64,000 bases of DNA from Trichosporon coremiiforme (GCA_039545355.1 BCJJ01000047.1:26254-90253); one strand, 5' to 3'. Counted from the stretch's first letter, positions 21,599 through 32,548 are shown. Notes: generated by a model not told the origin, from the sequence alone. Numbers and translations are program-made.

Positions 21599-22637
21599 CC
21601 CCGAGTAAGGCTTGCCCGTTCGGTGCCGTACGGCCAGCGTATAAAGCAGTACATTCCAGCATACCCTTGTCGGCACAGGGACATGGCGACATCACGCTGG
21701 TTGGCACACTGGACCACAGGATTAATCAGACGATCAGGCAGCACTGTATAAGCCAGCCTGTCCGACCGTTCGGGAGCTGTGACCGGGGGCGAGAAGCAGG
21801 CATGAGAGTGGGGGGCTCGCCGTTGTCTGTCCGGCCGGGTCGCCGGCCGGCGAGCCGTTGGAATGCTTTGGAGTAGCAGAAATGAGAGCGCTGAGTGATG
21901 GAGCGATGCCGGGGCGCAACATCTGTGAGGCATGAGAGTGCTTGATAATCGCCATCGGCCCGTGCGTCCGGCGACGTCATGATCGACGCCTCTGTGTCTG
22001 GACTCGAGGCACGTCGTTCGACACGCCGCTCAGAACGGGCGCACGGCGCGCACTAAATACTCACAACGAGTTAGTGGACGACAGTGGAGGCCGTCGGTCG
22101 TTGCTCTCGGTCCGGCATGCTTACGGTCGGCTCAGCTGGTGGCCGATGCACAGGTGTTGACGAGGTTTTAGAAGCTGTGTATCGCATACACCCGGCGACG
22201 GCGTGCATTGGTTTGCATCAAAGACAACTGAAACATCCCATTTTGGTTACGGAACGCAAATCCGCGCCACTGACTGCATCCGGCGACTGAACTTTGGCTC
22301 AACGCTGGCCATCGGGCACCGGACCGAGCAGCGAAGGGGGTTTGCCGGCGCAAGCGACTACCAGATCAGATCGGTTCGGTCGCGCGGTCTCGGCCCATTG
22401 GCGTAGAACAGCGACGCAGTTACCGCTTCTCTGGGCAGACAAACAAAGAGCGATGCAGAAAAGGACAAAAAAAGAAACGGGGCTCGGCGTGTCTCACTTC
22501 TTTGTTGGGGCAGAATGGTGAGTTGCTGACTACCAGATGACGAGCGCGTCGTATAAAGGGCGGAGCAGCCTATCACCGTGCATCGTCTTCCCCCGCATGT
22601 CGCGGAGCACAACGGAGATTCTCTCTGCGGCACAGGG

Positions 22638-22673
22638 CCAGGTCCTGGCTTACTACTGTCCAGGTCCTGGCTT
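22638..22673. repeat. tandem pair of an interrupted palindrome
   Basis: CCAGGTCCTGGCTT occurs at 22638-22651 and again at 22660-22673, identical over 14 bases. Each contains CCAGG-T-CCTGG, an 11-bp inverted repeat. The centre-to-centre spacing is 22 bp, about two helical turns, an arrangement typical of cooperative operator sites. There is no clear target gene on either side. Confidence 0.5.
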
Positions 22674-23167
22674 CAGAAGCTGGCGGAATGTGACATGAAT
22701 GGTGACGACAATGGCCAGTAGCAGATTGAAAAGTGCCGACATTTCCGTGGTCAGCCCGTCGCCAGGCCGTTGATAACCTGAACCAGATCTGGAGGTGGAC
22801 ACAGACGGATGTCCATACGGATATGGCGTCGTGTCGGCGCACCGATAAGACCCGATGGCTGTCGGGCCATGTTCTTTATGTTCTCTCGACGGCACAGGCT
22901 CTCGGGCGGCGATCGCCTCAAGCGTAAAGAGTTTTAGTGTGGCGGAGGCTGCGTCCCACAACACAACACTGAGGAGAAGCCTGCATTTATGTGCTCTTTT
23001 GAACTGTGGTATTGGTTGTCGGACGTCACAAGTGTGCGACGCGCGGCTGACTGACGTGGGCCATGGGACTGGATCATTTCCGATTGTAACATTACTTGTT
23101 ATCTAGACATGATCTCGTGCTCTCGTGACCTCTGCAACAAGCAACGGAGGTCACGATTCTTGGCATC

Positions 23168-23797
23168 TCACGTTTGGCACCTCTCGTTCGACCAGTTGGC
23201 GAGTTGGAGTATCGAAGACTGCGGCCCGGTTTCCCTCTCCCATTCCTCGATCGTGATGATTCGTATCTTTCTTCTCTGTAGTCCATCGAGAAACACTACC
23301 TTCAAATCACTTGGCACAACGAGAGTTAGGCACTTGCCCATTGCTGTCGTCACGAAGTGAGCGTAATCTGTCGCTGGAACGTTCAGGACCAGAGTGCGCA
23401 CGCGACTTGCAGGTGGAAGCTGGTGTAGCGAATGCAGCACCAGTGTACGGCAGTGAAAGCTTCCGCGTTGGATGTGCCCGTAGACACGCACTGTGAGTAG
23501 CCGCGTGCTCTGAAGAGCGAGCTTCACGTCTGGCGAGGGATCGGCGTGGACGTCAAGCAACCTCACCGTCGGCCGCTGGGTGCTGTAGGGCGAGAAGGAT
23601 GGCATTCGTCTGCCATTGACAGTCCGCACATCATCAGTGAGTACCAGATGTCGTGCGAGCAGGTTGTCGATCCGGTCTCGCAATGACCGAGAAGTCTGTC
23701 GGTACGCCAACAACGTGTTGAAGTCGCTTGCGTCCAAGATGGCCTCGAAGAGGTGGGGAAAGTAGTTGTGATGTAAAAGTGAGTGTGGGTTACACAT
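23168..23797 (-). CDS. F-box-like protein, family member B
   Basis: Intronless, 209 residues from the ATG at 23797; an in-frame ATG at 23821 would add eight. It lacks the Ser/Thr-rich head of member A and begins directly with HNYFPHLFEAILDASDFNTLLAYRQTSRSLRDRIDNLLARH, matching A's F-box-like block. It then follows the same order: ngRRMPSFSPYS, RPTVRLLDV, LLTVRVYGH, CRTLVLHSL, VRTLVLNVPA, FV, LVVPSDLKVVFLDG and ITIEEWE. The choice of 23797 is supported by a TATAAGG box 36 bp upstream (23833-23839). The C-terminal ~20 residues differ from A. Function unknown; an F-box-type adaptor role is inference. Confidence 0.72.
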   Translation of the reverse strand: MCNPHSLLHHNYFPHLFEAILDASDFNTLLAYRQTSRSLRDRIDNLLARHLVLTDDVRTVNGRRMPSFSPYSTQRPTVRLLDVHADPSPDVKLALQSTRLLTVRVYGHIQRGSFHCRTLVLHSLHQLPPASRVRTLVLNVPATDYAHFVTTAMGKCLTLVVPSDLKVVFLDGLQRRKIRIITIEEWERETGPQSSILQLANWSNERCQT

Positions 23798-26700
23798 CGT
23801 GGATTGACCTCGCCTCCTCATCGCTCAGCCAGCCTTATAGAGCCCCATCACAGTGGCCACCGAACTCAACATGTCATTGGAGTCAGTCGTGGAGACGGAC
23901 GAGGCAGTCACCTTGGCCGGTCGGCTTTGTCATCGATGACTCACCTGATAAGATATGATGACGGGCGCAGCCTACGTAAGCATTCTCTGCACTCTCATGG
24001 TGGCCAACTGTCGCTGACGCCCGTTGACTAACCGCGAGGAATCGCATACCTCGCCGTTATGTCCGTCAAGCCGATGACGAAGAGCGTCCGCGGTTTTCAT
24101 CCGTGATCGCCACGCCCTCCTAGTGATTCTCACCGGTCCAATAACGAGGGGCGCAGATAGGACACCTCCGGTGCCGACGACGATCACCGGCCCAACAGCC
24201 GATGAGTGCCGCTCGGCTCGTCGAGGATCCGTGGTCCGAGCGATGAGATTCCTGATGCAGACTGGAGGAATGGAGATCGCCGCCCTGACGCGGCGGTCTC
24301 CGACTATCTGGTGGGAGCAGTGTCTGTGATGTGTTTGCCGTGAGCTCTGGCTGAACGAGGACGCTGCTAAGGACGGATACGCTGTAGAGGGAAACGGACC
24401 GACTCGGCGGTAGTCAGAACAGCCCCGGTCCCGAAACGGAGCAGCATCGGAAAGTTCGCCGTGCTGGGCGTCAGTCGACGTTGTCAACAACCACAAACCC
24501 ACTCACTGCCTCATCAGCCATTGCTCCAACCTTCATTGAGAAGAGGTTGGGACCATTCATGCTTCATGGGTACTCCATGCCTGCTTATCAGTTCTTTGCC
24601 ACCAGCAGACAAGAGCTTCAGAGCGACACCCGCTGCCTTGCGGGAGGAGCGGGTGGCCCCACCGAGCCGGGCGGTGCAACCCTTCTGCTGGAGCCGATAG
24701 GAGAGCGCGATGGCGACTCATTCGTACGACGTACGGAGCAACGTCGCAAAGTGAGTTGTCGGGTCTGCGCCGTTTCGGCCTGGTTCCTCATGTCTGATGA
24801 GTCTGGGCCACAGGGGAGAGGGACTGCCCGCTGGCCGCAGACCGTTCACCATGTGTGCCCGCAAGTCGGACAGATACGGTTCGAAACGTGCTTGGTCCCC
24901 TTATCCGCGGGCTTTCTATTCCGGAGCGCGTGGGACCAAATCTGTCCCTCTCCGAATGTCCTGCTCTTGTCACCCGCGCAGAGCTAGGAGGGGTTCGCGG
25001 TACACCGCCGAAAGCTACGCTGAGGAGGGATCGCTGGCGCGACTTGAGGCGGTGTCCGGTCCGGAGTCCGAGCACTAGCGACGTGCTACGGTGTAGTGCA
25101 CCCCAAGCATAACAAGGTCATCCACGTTAGGCCCGACAGGCATCTCACTCTTACCATGCATCTTCTGCTGACCCAGAATAGCCTACCGCCGCTGTCTTGC
25201 GGAGCATAATACGTTCCCAAGCAGCGGTCCGTTGTGAGGATGTTCAAATCGGGAACGGTGAGGAATGCACCAGCCCTCCTGTTGTGTTACTTACACCTTG
25301 CCCTCTGTTTGATCGGGGCGTATCGAGCGCGGAGCGACTCGGTTCCATGCGTAGTGAGCTGCGGATGGCTGAGGCGCTCCACTAAATCCTTTCGTTTCGA
25401 TCGTTTCACAGGCCGCACAGGCTCACCGGTTTAGAGTTCGCCGTCAGCCTGAGCGACTGAACTGCACGCGAGTCCGGACGAGCGGGCACCAGCCCTTCGT
25501 AGCTCTGTCACGGACCTGGTCGTGCGGCGGCCAATGGCTTGCTCGATCCTAATGGATGATGTGATACGGCTTGGCTAGCCCTTGCTGCCCTCGTAGTGTC
25601 ATGGCCACCTCGCTGTCCCCGTGGGCCCCAATCGAGGACGAATCGGACGAAGTCTGCAAGCAAGCACATGCGAGACGCCAAACGTGAGACGCTCCCGTTC
25701 TCGGACCAACGTTTGGTACGTACCCCGCGCAAATCCTCCCGCATGGCCGGGGTACTCGGGGCTCTGCCCGGCTGGCGTTCGCTCAAGCCTTTTCCGCACT
25801 TTTGGGATCTAGGATAGCAACCACCCACTCTATTCTGGTCTGCCTCGACGCAGCTAGTTACCGGATGCCGGAAGCCTTCGAGGGCTTCGAGGGCCTGAGG
25901 GCCGGGGCTTAAGGCCCCATCTGCAAACGTACTCGGGTCATCGTACGCATCGCAAGCCGTTACGCAGCGCATATCGCGAAATCCCCTCAGCCCTCAAACT
26001 GGCCTGGACAGACAAAGGGACTGATCCGTCATGCCGGCATTGATCTTGCTCACGGCCCGTGCCTCGACCTCAGGCAGCCCCTTGCATGCTTGTCTACTGT
26101 TGCCCCTTCGTACTTGGTGGCCTGGTGCGCAATCCAAAGTCGGTCCGAACAACGGCCAACCCTTCAGCGACCTCCTTGGCAGATTTGGACAGCCGTAGCC
26201 AGCAATAGCAGCAGTGATCGCGCTAAAGTAGCGTTTATAGCGTTCTTGGCATGCTGCTGTGCAGATGTAAGACTGCGCTATCGCTCACCAGGTGGGCCAC
26301 CTGTCAGCTGGGACGTTGTCGCATTGGTTGACCCCCAACAGCGCATCCCCTCAAGGCCCTCGAGGCACCCTGCAGTTGACATGCCACCGCGCCAGTACCG
26401 AGCAGCAACCGTATAGCGTATCCGAGCATAAACCGAAAGTGTAGAGCGCCTCATGCCAACAACCAGCGAACAACAAGCGAAAGGTCTGCGGCTTGCAGAC
26501 CGAGAGCGTGTTCGTAGATCCCCCCAGTCACACTGCGCACGCTGCGAAGCATTTATAGCATCGTCATGCATGGCCGGGCGTGGGTGCGTTCCCCCTGTTA
26601 CGCACCGCGCTCCAGAGTAGCGGTCTCACCGGCGCTCAGGCCCCCACGAACGCTCAACGCTCAGCCTGCAGTCCGCTGCAACTGGTAGATCGTCTCTCGA

Positions 26701-26888
26701 CCCTTCACATTCTCTCTATCTACGGTCAACAACGTCCACACCCACACACACGCGGACACACGCGTCGCATCCGTCGCATCACCGTGTCTGACAACCTCGG
26801 CACCCACACCGACCACGGCGCTCGGACCTTCCCTCGCCCTTCTCCGGCTCGCCTTCCCCCGTCCGTCCCAACTGGCAGAGAAGCCAGG
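23798..26888. other. 3.1-kb gene-poor interval
   Basis: The longest stretch in the window with no supportable gene. Candidate frames such as 24481-24987 (plus) and 25508-25972 (minus) show no domain, no signal peptide and no partner exons with the local splice consensus. I found no terminal repeats, reverse-transcriptase or transposase motifs, and no tandem array. Short G/C-rich words such as 'ttcgagggcttcgagggcc' (25879-25897) repeat locally. Confidence 0.45.
23833..23839 (-). promoter_or_regulatory. TATA box upstream of F-box-like gene B
   Basis: TATAAGG on the minus strand 36 bp before the start codon at 23797. The tight spacing implies a very short 5' leader. Confidence 0.45.
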
Positions 26889-27406
26889 ATGTTCATCCCG
26901 ACCAAGGAGTCGTCGGCCAGTATGTCAGACGACGTGGTGGGCGCTGACGCGCAAGTGTTCCAGGTGTTCGACGTCGACTCGTCCCTCGAGCTGGGCGGGG
27001 GTCTGAACGAGGCTTCGTGCATCGGTGTGTTCTGTGCTGCGACTGTTGTCGCTGTGCTGCTCATCTGGCTTGTGTGAGTCATCATACCGTCTTCCCTCAT
27101 CACCGTCATGGGTTCGTGGGAGGGGGCTGAGGGGGAGATCTGGAGCTCATGGAGAGGCTTGGAGGAAGGTGGGGGTGGGTGGAGGGAAAAGAGGAACCGA
27201 GGAATGCCTGGGCCACCACCCAGACCCAGGCCCACTGAATTGTGCCTTGCGGAAGACGATGCACCGCGGAACCGGAACTTGCTGAGCTGACGTCCAGATG
27301 CACTATGAACGAAGACTCGCCTCCGTCCCGCTCCTCAAGCGCTGTCTTGCTCTCGCCCCAGCCCCAGCCGCACGAGAAGATGCGCACCAGAAATCAGTTC
27401 GATTAG
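26889..27406 (+). CDS. small single-pass membrane protein, unknown (tentative model)
   Basis: Exon 1 is 26889-27073 and exon 2 is 27298-27406, giving 97 residues; without splicing the frame would stop at 27077 after 62. The first ~45 residues are acidic and polar, then SCIGVFCAATVVAVLLIWLV forms one hydrophobic helix, followed in the spliced form by CTMNEDSPPSRSSSA and a basic tail. The donor GTGAGT lies within the stop-codon overlap, and the acceptor follows a perfect GAGCTGAC branch site (27286-27293), which argues for splicing. The intron would be 224 nt, long for this genome. The layout suits a type III or tail-anchored protein. I do not recognise it, and no homology supports it. Confidence 0.42.
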
Positions 27407-27809
27407 AGAGTCGAGTCTCCTGTTCGAATCTCGACGCCTGACGATCACGGAAGGCGGGTCATGGCGCTGTTGCAGAAAGAGGCAAGTCGGCTGTCACCCG
27501 CCCCAGCTGCGCGTGATGACGGCCTTCCCGTCGCAATAACTCTTCGATCTCTTATCTTTGGACTTGATGGGTTCCCCCGACCATCCTTGCATTGTATCGT
27601 ACTTTGTAGAAGCCTGAGTCAGGGCTTGAGACTGCCTAGACATACCTGGACTTCCTGGATCTCCTTCTCCCGCCTACTTCATCTTTTGTATAACGTGGAT
27701 ATATACACACAGAGTGATACGATGTACAACTACTACAGACTGTGAGCAGTGACCGGCTCACAGTGTTACGCGATCAGTTCGGGACCAGTCGAAGATAGGA
27801 GTCTCTCGC
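27407..27809. other. intergenic, 3' flank of the Yippee gene
   Basis: 400 bases between tail-to-tail genes. AT-rich sequence at about 27680-27745 suits 3'-end formation. A GTTCGAATC word at 27430-27438 mimics a tRNA T-loop but has no matching stems. Confidence 0.45.
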
Positions 27810-29382
27810 TCAGAGATGCCACTCGCTCTCTTTCACGATTAGCGCTTCCTCGAGAATGAAGCGGCCTGAAGAAAGCTGTCAGCAATCCTTCCGCAGCTTT
27901 GAAATCTGCCAAAGTGGTTCAGCTCAGGACACAGGTCATGCCCACGTTGCTCTCGTCTCAGTTGAGGCCTTGAGTCCAGGTTTCGTCACCTGCTCAGCGT
28001 TCTCCCACCCAGATCCAGCCGAGCAGCCCATCGAAGTCTCTGACAGCCCAGAGGCAGCGGAGCTGGGTATGGCTTAGAGCTGTCAGGCGTCGTGGCTTCG
28101 CCGGCGCCGTTTGGCCCTAGGCCCTAATCTCGGCGTCGCGGCGTCGATCCGTGCGTTCCGCCCTCTCCAATCGTGTCCATCCCCAGAGCACAGGGATCGA
28201 CTCACCCTCCTTGTACCGCTGGTCGCCATTCGGGGCCTTGATGTACATCCAGCCCAGGTCTCCGCCGCAAGCCGCACACTGCAGGTCGGCTACTGTGTGC
28301 TTGCCCGTCCTGTTTGTCAGCTTTCTGGTCAACAGCACGAAGCATGTGGTGGGGTCTCCGGGAGATATGAAGAGCATCGTTGAGCGCAATGCTCAATGCC
28401 AAAAGAGTACTCACATCAACTTCCGGTCCTCCCGCTTTCCAAGCACCGTGTTGATAGTCGAGTTCATCAGGCTGATTTGTCAGTCACCATCATGACAACC
28501 CCAGGGCCCAGTCGCGGCGCATCCAGAGCGTGTGTGCGTGGCGTTGATCCCCTGTGCACGCTCCCCTTAAAACGTGTTTCGATCGATCTGCCTGCGTTTT
28601 GGGGACAGGCGACTTTCACACAAAGGCGCAAAGGCGCTGCGGCGCTGCGGCGTCGGGGCGCGGGCCTTGCTTCTCCTCTCGCTACTTCTCCAGTGAGCGC
28701 CCAGCCTAGGACACAAGAGCCACCTCTGTGCGTTCCTCGCGGAGCTCGCACTCGCCTGACAGGTGACTTGTGACTCGGCAGGTGAGGCGGCTCTGGGGAG
28801 AAGAGATCAGACACAAGACCATGGCCAGGATCCAGACCCTGCGCAGTCCTATGCCCAGACACGAGGCTGTTCCTCGCCCTCAACGCCGCGTGGTATGCGC
28901 GATTTTGGGTAACCTGGTTCCCATTGTCTCGGACCAGACGACTATAGCGCAAGAGCGGTCCGCACAGCCGCAGCCAGCCTGGCAGTAGTCTCGTCTCTTG
29001 TTGGCCAGTATGCTGTCGGTTGCTCGTGCGGCGCGCGTCTTCCTGGGCCCTCCAGCCGCTGCCGAGATAGTACTCACTACGCACGGCCCGAGTGGCCAAT
29101 GAAGGCTTTGCTGACGAGTTCGTCCTGTAGGGCCTGTATCGTCAGTACGTTGTGACGTTAATCGGCTCGGCACCTGGCGTCTGTCCATGTTGAGAGAGTG
29201 TGGGGAAGAAAGGGTCGGGAAGGGTCCAGTCTCGTGTGAATGTGTGGAGGAACGAAACGCACAATAGGCTGTGAGCACTTGCCGCACGAGAAGACGGGCT
29301 TCCCTGGCGGCAAGTGGTGGAGGTTGAGGCGCGAGACGAGCTCGGTCGGTGTCGAGGACGGAGGCGTGGACGGCGACGACAT
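27810..29382 (-). CDS. Yippee-family zinc-binding protein
   Basis: Exons on the minus strand 29382-29263, 29133-29078, 28471-28415, 28309-28206 and 27865-27810 give 130 residues, the usual Yippee size. The reconstructed protein carries all landmarks: VFSCGKC (first zinc pair, C33 and C36), LQDELVSKAFIGHSGRAYL, NTVLGKREDRKLMTGKHTVADLQC, CAACGGDLGW (second pair), YIKAPNGDQRYKEGRFILEEA. Yippee proteins share the beta-tent fold with cereblon and Mis18 and are linked to ubiquitin ligase modules and cell-cycle control. Introns are 129, 606, 105 and 340 nt, far longer than the 35-45 nt norm, yet each boundary uses the local consensus and keeps phase. The long introns could hold regulatory or non-coding RNA sequence, but I could identify none. 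Confidence 0.88.
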
Positions 29383-30987
29383 GCGTGTTGACGATGTTGC
29401 AACGCGAAGATCGAGATACCGATAAGCGCACGATCACCCGCATCTCCTACGTCATTTGCACTGCAGCTTACGGTGGGTGGCAAATTCCGGCGTTCCTCGC
29501 TGAATTCAGTTGGAACGCAAATGCCCCTCGGTGTCTAATCTGCGTGGCATCGAAGCGTGTTTTCCGATGATTTCACGCTTTCAGTGCGTAGCATGCCGCC
29601 TTGTACAGTAACAGCTCGCGGTACATGTCTGCGGAGGATGCGTCGGTGCAAGCCCCAACGTTGCCGGTGGAGGACTCGGGGCCGGTAGTGCCTCGTGTCT
29701 ACGTCGAGCCTGCGAGCTGGGGTATGTGGCGTGGGGCTAGCTGGCGGCCGACCGCATGCCGGGCACGCCCGTGCTCGGGCTCGAAAGCGGAACTGAGGCC
29801 AGTGCAGATCCTCTTTGACTTTGGCACAAAGGAGATGGACACACAGCGCACGACCCCCTCGAGCCCCTCTCGCACCCAATAAGGCCCGAGCGTGCGCTCT
29901 GACGCAGAACGTCACCAGCTGCCGCGAGGCCACAAGATCCTCAGGTCCCCGGAAGCTCTCTGCTGACGCCAGAAAGACTTTTTCCACAGGGATAGGGGCT
30001 CTAGAGAGGAGCACAGAGGTCGCTTGACTACCCAGTTAGTCGAGGACTTGTTGCGGGGCAGGCCGAGCGCCGTACGGGGTGACCGCAGGCAGGCCCTTAG
30101 AAGCCAGGCACTGGCGAGTGTACCGAGACGTATTGCAGCTTGTCAGCAAAGCCGACCCTTGGGGGGTACTGGATCGGTCGAGTGAACAATAAGGTGAGGC
30201 GGCGTCACACGTTGCGGAGTCCAGCGCGGAAGACCCAGACGGCACAGAACGGCACGCGCCACAGGCCGGCGCACACACAGCACTGTTTCCTGAAAGCCAG
30301 ACTGGCAGCCTGAACACGAGGCAGCGGTGATGCAGGTCACCTCTGTCGGAATGGAGCGAGGCTGTCTCTCGAGTTTCCCGCGACACACACTCTCTCTCAG
30401 TGAACAAGCGCTGTACACGGCAACACCCACACACGCCGAACACGCGCGAGCTTCTCTCGCGTTCTTTGCCAACCCGAGCACCCCGGTTTTGCCCTCTCCC
30501 TCTTGTCGAACTCAGATTGCTCCAGTCCTTGCCCTCTCGCGCGTTTCGCACACTCGCACGTCTCACACGTCTCGCACAGCTCGCATACTCGGGCTCGGCA
30601 CACAAGGCGCGCCAGACACGCCGGTCCGCCCAGCTTCGATCCAGCTTCGATCAGCCTTGGTTCCGGCCCAGCCTTTCTGTCACTGGAGTATAAAGGCCGG
30701 CGTGTGGTTTTCCAGTATCAGTAATTACAGTCTCTCCATTCTCGTCAACGGCCGCGTCGTATGAAGGCCTGGTTTGCGCGCCTCCCTCCTCTTTCCAGTA
30801 ATCGTTAGCTGTTTCTCTCGACGCGCAGTTCGACATCAGCGGTTTCGCTGGTCATCAGTAGCCACTTCCCATCATCTCTCCTCATCAAGACAGTCTTCCT
30901 CGCGATCAACAATTCTCCTCGTCGTTTCCATCAGAACCACACTCTCGACTACCTCCACTCCCTCAACCCCTCCACTTTACTACCAGC
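29383..30987. other. 1.6-kb divergent intergenic region
   Basis: Lies between the Yippee gene (minus) and the zinc-protein gene (plus). A TATAAA at 30689-30694 on the plus strand is about 300 bp ahead of the latter's start, which would give a long leader; 30720-30985 is pyrimidine-rich. Open frames on the minus strand (29535-30014, 30036-30605) overlap others and have no domain. Confidence 0.45.
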
Positions 30988-32305
30988 ATGGCGCCTCTCC
31001 GCCCTTCGAGCCACTACAACGACCCCCCGCTAAGGTGAGCTCATCATTCCAAACTCCTCAAGCTAACGACAGGGAGCTCAAGCCGGAGCTACTGCTCTCC
31101 CGCGCAGCCAAGCTCAACCTCGAGGACAATATCAGACAACGCAAGGCGCATTCGAAACGTGACATGGCCAAGTTTGCCAAGGAGGTAAGTGCGAGCGGGG
31201 CGAGTGCCACCTGCTCCGCTCTTTCCCTTCCCTCTGCCTCCCTCCTCTCATCTGCAATCTTTCTCGCCTCCAATTTTTCTCGCAGTTCAAGTAAGTACTA
31301 ACCACCACACAGTCCGAATATGCGCAGGACCCCTCTCTGAAAGAAGTCCTGTGGCATTCCAAGTGTCGTCGCTGTCTCCAAAACCACTGGCGCTGCTTCA
31401 TCTCCTCCGACCCAAAATCCCCGCGCAAGGTGTGCAAACCCTGTGGCAAGAATAAGTGTTCCTTTGGATACTCGACGCATAGGCCTAAGACTTATGAGGA
31501 CGACGGGGCGGATGCGCCCCCGAGTCCTGGGACGCATGCGCACGCGGAGCATGCGGGGTTGAATCTGAGGTTTCCTTATGCCGGGCAGTGGACTGGCGCT
31601 GCCACTGGTGGATTCGTGGTTGGGACGGGTGGAGTGGGTGGGGTCGGTGGGGTCGGTGGAGGTAACAACGGTGAGATGGGCGGGGTGAACGGCGGGACGG
31701 GTATGCGTGGCATGCCTGGCGTGAGCGGGATGAGTATGGGCGGCCCCGGCGTCGGCGGCGGCGTCGGCGGCATGGTCGGTGACATGTCGGGGCGGAGTCC
31801 CGCCGAATCGACATCGTCCACCTCCTCTCGCCCTATCTCAATCCGAGACCTGACCCCGCGACACCTCACCCTCCCCATCAGCTTGAAGGACGCGTTCCAC
31901 GCGTTCCAACCCCCGCCCAGACCCCAGCCGAGGCTGGATACAGAGCCCCTCAACCACTCCTTAACCGCTCGGCCTGTTTCTGCGCCGTCCTCGCATTCGA
32001 GCGCCACCTCGCACTCGTCGCTTGCTACGCCTGCTTACACGCCTACTCACACGCCTGCTCATGGGTCACTCTCCTCGGCGGCGCACGCGGCTGGACACTC
32101 GGGACACTCGGGGCCGACAGGACACCCACAGGGCCAGCCGGGTCAGCTGGGTCAGTACCTCGTGAGCCAGGGGCAGTACTACCCCCCGCACTACTACTAT
32201 GGGTACGGGTACTACGACTACTCGCACCCGTACTACTCCTATCCTCATGCGAGGGAACGTCCCGCGTCCCCCGCAACGACACCGAAGCCTGAACCCACAG
32301 CCTAA
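30988..32305 (+). CDS. cysteine-rich putative zinc-binding protein with Gly-rich and Tyr-rich tail
   Basis: Exons 30988-31034, 31073-31184 and 31313-32305 give 383 residues. After a short start comes a charged helix (LLLSRAAKLNLEDNIRQRKAHSKRDMAKFAKE), then WHSKCRRCLQNHWRCF and KVCKPCGKNKCSFGY: six cysteines in two clusters (CxxC plus C, and CxxC plus C) that suit one or two zinc sites. The remaining ~260 residues are low complexity: a Gly/Met-rich run near 31620-31790, Ser/Thr/His-rich sequence, and a Tyr/Pro/His segment (HYYYGYGYYDYSHPYYSYPH) near the end. I do not recognise the family; a DNA- or RNA-binding role is a guess. The second intron (128 nt) contains a further acceptor and a perfect donor inside it (31281-31296). 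Confidence 0.68.
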
Positions 32306-32548
32306 CCACTGCCTATTCCCACCCCCCTCACGCCATATGCAAAAGTCTATACAGTTGTACCTCCGATCAGATCAGTGTAAATAGTCATGTCATGTCAGTT
32401 TCACGTCAGTACCCCTCCAAGCAGCATGGATACCAAAGAGTGTCATAAGACGGGAGAAATACAACGGTTTAACTTTGCTTAGACTTCAGAGGTTGGTCTC
32501 GCACCTGATGGAGGAGGGCCTGGCCTCGACGCCGGGCTGGCGCCCGGC
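32306..32548. other. convergent 3' flanks
   Basis: 243 bases between stop codons of opposed genes; AT-richer sequence around 32370-32480 suits polyadenylation on both strands. Confidence 0.4.

Larger units (their letters stand above)
21444..23167. other. 1.7-kb non-coding interval between the two F-box-like paralogues
   Basis: Holds the promoter of family member A and the 3' flank of family member B. Visible elements are a TATAAAGG box on the minus strand (21591-21598), a perfect 12-base palindrome CGATCGCGATCG (21525-21536), a plus-strand TATAAA at 22552 followed by a 33-codon open frame (22597-22698), and two copies of an interrupted palindrome CCAGGTCCTGG 22 bp apart (22638 and 22660). 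No larger gene is supportable. Confidence 0.5.

Noticed and set aside
24481..24987. Possible gene in the 3.1-kb gene-poor interval
   Set aside because: The frame starts at TTG, has no domain and no partner exon with the local splice consensus; composition is like the surrounding non-coding DNA.
27410..27440. GTTCGAATC sequence resembling a tRNA T-loop
   Set aside because: The flanking bases cannot form the T stem and no acceptor, D or anticodon arm is present.
27866..29077. snoRNA inside the long Yippee introns
   Set aside because: Near-matches to a C box (such as ATGATGG) occur but without a paired D box and terminal stem at proper spacing. Left as an open test, not a feature.
28467..29099. 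210-codon minus-strand frame in the Yippee gene
   Set aside because: It reads through the 606-nt intron; the true reading frame is proven by the conserved Yippee exons on either side.
19586..31000. Decayed transposon or centromere as the cause of the gene-poor block
   Set aside because: No reverse transcriptase, transposase, long terminal or inverted repeats, or tandem arrays could be read in the sequence.
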